NCBI GenBank assembly: GCA_031276435.1
Contig: JAISNB010000186.1
Location: forward strand, 1-6,626
Direction: 5' to 3'
Source of the DNA: Burkholderiaceae bacterium
Lineage (GTDB): Bacteria > Pseudomonadota > Gammaproteobacteria > Burkholderiales > Burkholderiaceae_C
DNA: 6,626 nt
Under the pieces are notes generated by a model that had not been told where the DNA came from, searched no databases, and worked only from the letters and a program-made list of their open reading frames with translations. The position numbers and the translations under genes were made by a program. Below, in pieces: positions 5,567 through 6,626 of the stretch (its first letter is position 1; each line of letters starts with the position of its first letter).

Positions 5567-5872
5567 GTGGCCGGTTACACCGTCATCCTGCCCAGTGCGC
5601 ACGTGCGCCATGTTGAAAAAACACACGGCCACGACGGCAAAGGCCAGCGTCCCCCACAGCCAGAAGACTACATACACGCGCTCGCCTGTGTCAATGCCGC
5701 CGACTTGCTGACCCCATCTACAGAAACTGGAAGGGGCGGGCAGGTGCGCTTTGTGGTGTTCAAGGAGATTGACGGGGAAACCTTCCGCGCCGTCTGGGAG
5801 ATACGGCCCAACAAAAAGAACCGTGAGAACCGTGCGATCGCGCTGGTTACCTTGTCCATCAAAACCAGCTGA
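5567..5872 (+). CDS. Small protein or remnant with a PBECR-type (phage/toxin nuclease-like) domain
   Basis: The plus-strand frame is open from 5528, just after a TAG, to the TGA at 5873-5875. The only usual start is a GTG at 5567 without a Shine-Dalgarno sequence, giving 102 codons. The product reads YTVILPSAHVRHVEKTHG, then GQRPPQPEDYIHAL, a V-rich strand (QVRFVVFKEIDGETFRAVWE) and finally ALVTLSIKTS. This order (an HxxxKHG-like helix, 'GQxPITxEDF', two strands, and a final strand ending in a Ser/Thr-containing tail) resembles the PBECR group of small barnase/colicin-E5/RelE-like nuclease domains found at the ends of phage MuF-type and polymorphic toxin proteins. Codons upstream of GTG (5528-5566) also look protein-like (EIEQKTGKAV), so I think it is the C-terminal end of a larger gene cut off at its 5' side. 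No immunity gene is evident next to it. The subfamily is not certain, and a conserved hypothetical protein is the alternative. Confidence 0.5.
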   Translation: MAGYTVILPSAHVRHVEKTHGHDGKGQRPPQPEDYIHALACVNAADLLTPSTETGRGGQVRFVVFKEIDGETFRAVWEIRPNKKNRENRAIALVTLSIKTS

Positions 5873-6141
5873 TAGAGAAACCTCACGCCCCCTGATCTGC
5901 AACGCCCGAAACGAAGCCGGACTGAACATCCGGTGATCAATGCTGCGCAAGGCAGTTCAATCTTAAGCAGAAGCGCATGGCTTGTCAACGCCTTGTTATG
6001 ATTGCGCATGCCCCCCAGCCAACAGAATCAGTCATGGCGCGCGCACTGGACGCTTGAGCCAATCAGCCGCACCGCTGTTCACAAAAGCGGCGTCACCGCC
6101 CGCGTGCAGTCGGCATCCGGCCCGCTGGTTTCTCTTGTGCG

Positions 6142-6230
6142 TTTCCTCCCGCGCGTGCGTAGGGGCGGGACTCTGAAAGCGGAATAGGTTTTATTGATTC
6201 CTTTTCCTCCCGCGCGCGCGTAGGGGCGGG
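6142..6230 (+). repeat. 28-bp direct repeat, two copies 61 bp apart
   Basis: The copies lie at 6142-6169 and 6203-6230. They begin TTTCCTCCCGCGCG and end GTAGGGGCGGG, and they differ at a single base (T at 6156, C at 6217). The 33 bp between them is AT-richer and unique. The second copy leads into the palindrome at 6222-6246; the first copy has only the left arm of that palindrome. This suggests that one complete and one truncated copy of a dispersed element are present. Confidence 0.8.
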
Positions 6231-6246
6231 TTTCAAACCCGCCCCT
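6222..6246. repeat. Perfect inverted repeat with 12-bp arms
   Basis: AGGGGCGGGTTT (6222-6233) is followed by a single C and then by its exact reverse complement AAACCCGCCCCT (6235-6246). This is a 25-nt perfect palindrome that can form a stable hairpin on either strand. There is no T-run after it. The same GGGGCGGGTTT/AAACCCGCCCC design is, to my recollection, common in intergenic repeats of betaproteobacteria, so a REP-like element is more likely than a terminator. Confidence 0.75.
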
Positions 6247-6330
6247 GCAGAAGAGGGCGCTTGCCGCCTGCGGCACCTCCCCGCGGGCGGGGCACGTACC
6301 CAGAAAAAAGGCCTCCCCGCACAAACGCCA

Positions 6331-6372
6331 CATGGATTGCCACGGGGCGACTAAAGCCCCTCGCAATGACGA
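6331..6372 (-). repeat. CGTCATTGC-type dispersed repeat, reverse copy
   Basis: Read on the minus strand, this element begins TCGTCATTGCGAG and ends GTGGCAATCCATG, with an internal 5-bp stem (GGGGC/GCCCC, 7-nt loop, 6344-6360). It has the form of the widespread intergenic 'GTCATTGCGAG...GCAATCCA' repeat seen in many bacterial genomes. It is in inverted orientation to the copies at 6395, 6420 and 6479. The function is unknown. Confidence 0.65.
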
Positions 6373-6394
6373 TGGTTTTGGGCATTCGATGGTT

Positions 6395-6520
6395 CGTCAT
6401 TGCAACCATGGGCTCACCTCGTCATTGCAAGCCAAGCGCGGCCAAGAGCGCACAAAAGCCCCGCGTCGTACGTGTTCCCGTCATTGTGAGGAGCGCAGCG
6501 ACGCGGTGCAGTCCATGAAG
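6395..6520 (+). repeat. CGTCATTGC-type dispersed repeats, forward copies
   Basis: Three forward copies of the same element start at 6395 (CGTCATTGCAA), 6420 (CGTCATTGCAA) and 6479 (CGTCATTGTGAGGAGCGCAG, continuing to GCAGTCCATGAAG at 6520). The first two are only 5' ends of the element; the third is nearly full length but slightly diverged. With the reverse copy at 6331-6372 they form a cluster of partial and complete units that suggests repeated insertion or recombination. Confidence 0.6.
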
Positions 6521-6570
6521 CAAGTGCCTCAGCCATCAGAAACGCCAAGGCGCAAGCCGAAATTCCGGAG

Positions 6571-6604
6571 AGGCCATTGGCCTTACTCTCTCCCCTTTGG
6601 GGAG
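6571..6604. repeat. Two short GC hairpins at the right edge
   Basis: AGGCC-ATT-GGCCT (6571-6583) and CTCCCC-TTT-GGGGAG (6590-6604) are perfect 5- and 6-bp stems with 3-nt loops. The second has the CTCTCCCC/GGGGAGGG composition common in intergenic repeats of GC-rich proteobacteria. It lacks a following T-run. The element may continue beyond the window. Confidence 0.4.
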
Positions 6605-6626
6605 GGATGGGAAAAGGCCAGGGGGA

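Larger units (their letters stand above)
5873..6626. other. Gene-free region with dispersed repeats
   Basis: I see no convincing gene on either strand in these 754 bases. The open frames are short, lack ribosome-binding sites and run through inverted repeats. Bases 5876-6141 hold nothing I recognise apart from a short inverted repeat, CCGGA...TCCGG, near 5917-5936. Bases 6142-6246 hold a 28-bp direct repeat and a perfect palindrome. Bases 6331-6520 hold copies of a CGTCATTGC-type element, and the last 60 bases hold two small hairpins. The mosaic looks like an intergenic landing site for dispersed repeats. Confidence 0.6.

Noticed and set aside
5417..5950. Minus-strand frame of 177 codons near the right end
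   Set aside because: It lies opposite the more protein-like PBECR frame and across the promoter region, and shows no family features despite some hydrophobic stretches.
6142..6230. CRISPR-like arrangement of a 28-bp repeat with a 33-bp spacer
   Set aside because: There are only two copies, there are no cas genes, the repeat is a GC-rich half-palindrome of a dispersed element, and the second copy continues into that palindrome.
6079..6518. Short open frames through the repeat region on both strands
   Set aside because: They run through inverted repeats and CGTCATTGC elements, lack ribosome-binding sites and have Pro/Arg/Ala-rich products without similarity that I recognise.

Overview
The window is GC-rich and reads like the chromosome of a betaproteobacterium, probably Burkholderiales. 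The reasons are a polyhydroxyalkanoate-granule phasin of the type common in that order, codon use dominated by G/C third positions, and GC-rich dispersed intergenic repeats. This placement is inferred from gene types, not from a marker gene.

Layout. All confident genes lie on the minus strand. From right to left in the window, which is the direction of transcription, they run as follows. A putative Fur-controlled promoter (about 5397-5420) and a roughly 170-nt leader precede a periplasmic siderophore-binding protein (4219-5220). A 228-nt spacer rich in hairpins follows. Next come two FecCD-type permeases (3031-3990 and 2056-3024) and an ABC ATPase (1298-2059). The last three are packed tightly, with a 6-nt gap and then a 4-nt overlap. 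A candidate rho-independent terminator (1204-1231) appears to close this operon. Beyond it lie an isochorismatase-like cysteine hydrolase (469-1095) and the 5' part of a phasin gene (1-395, running off the left edge).

The four transporter genes form a complete inner-membrane and periplasmic importer of the CeuBCDE / YclNOPQ / VctPDGC family. It is predicted to bring in ferric catecholate siderophores or their bis-catecholate breakdown products. The binding protein keeps the residues that hold such ligands in this family: a His and a Tyr that ligate iron, and three pocket arginines. No siderophore synthesis gene and no TonB-dependent receptor is visible, so use of siderophores made by other organisms is possible.

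The right-hand quarter (from about 5430) is different. It holds one plus-strand frame (5528-5875) that looks like an isolated, probably 5'-truncated PBECR-type (phage/polymorphic-toxin) nuclease domain. About 750 bp without a convincing gene follow, with a mosaic of dispersed repeats: a 28-bp direct repeat, a 12-bp-arm perfect palindrome, several copies of the CGTCATTGC element and short GC hairpins. Most of the window is ordinary iron-uptake biology. The items most worth a second look are the toxin-domain remnant, the hairpin placed just before the first permease start, and the repeat mosaic.
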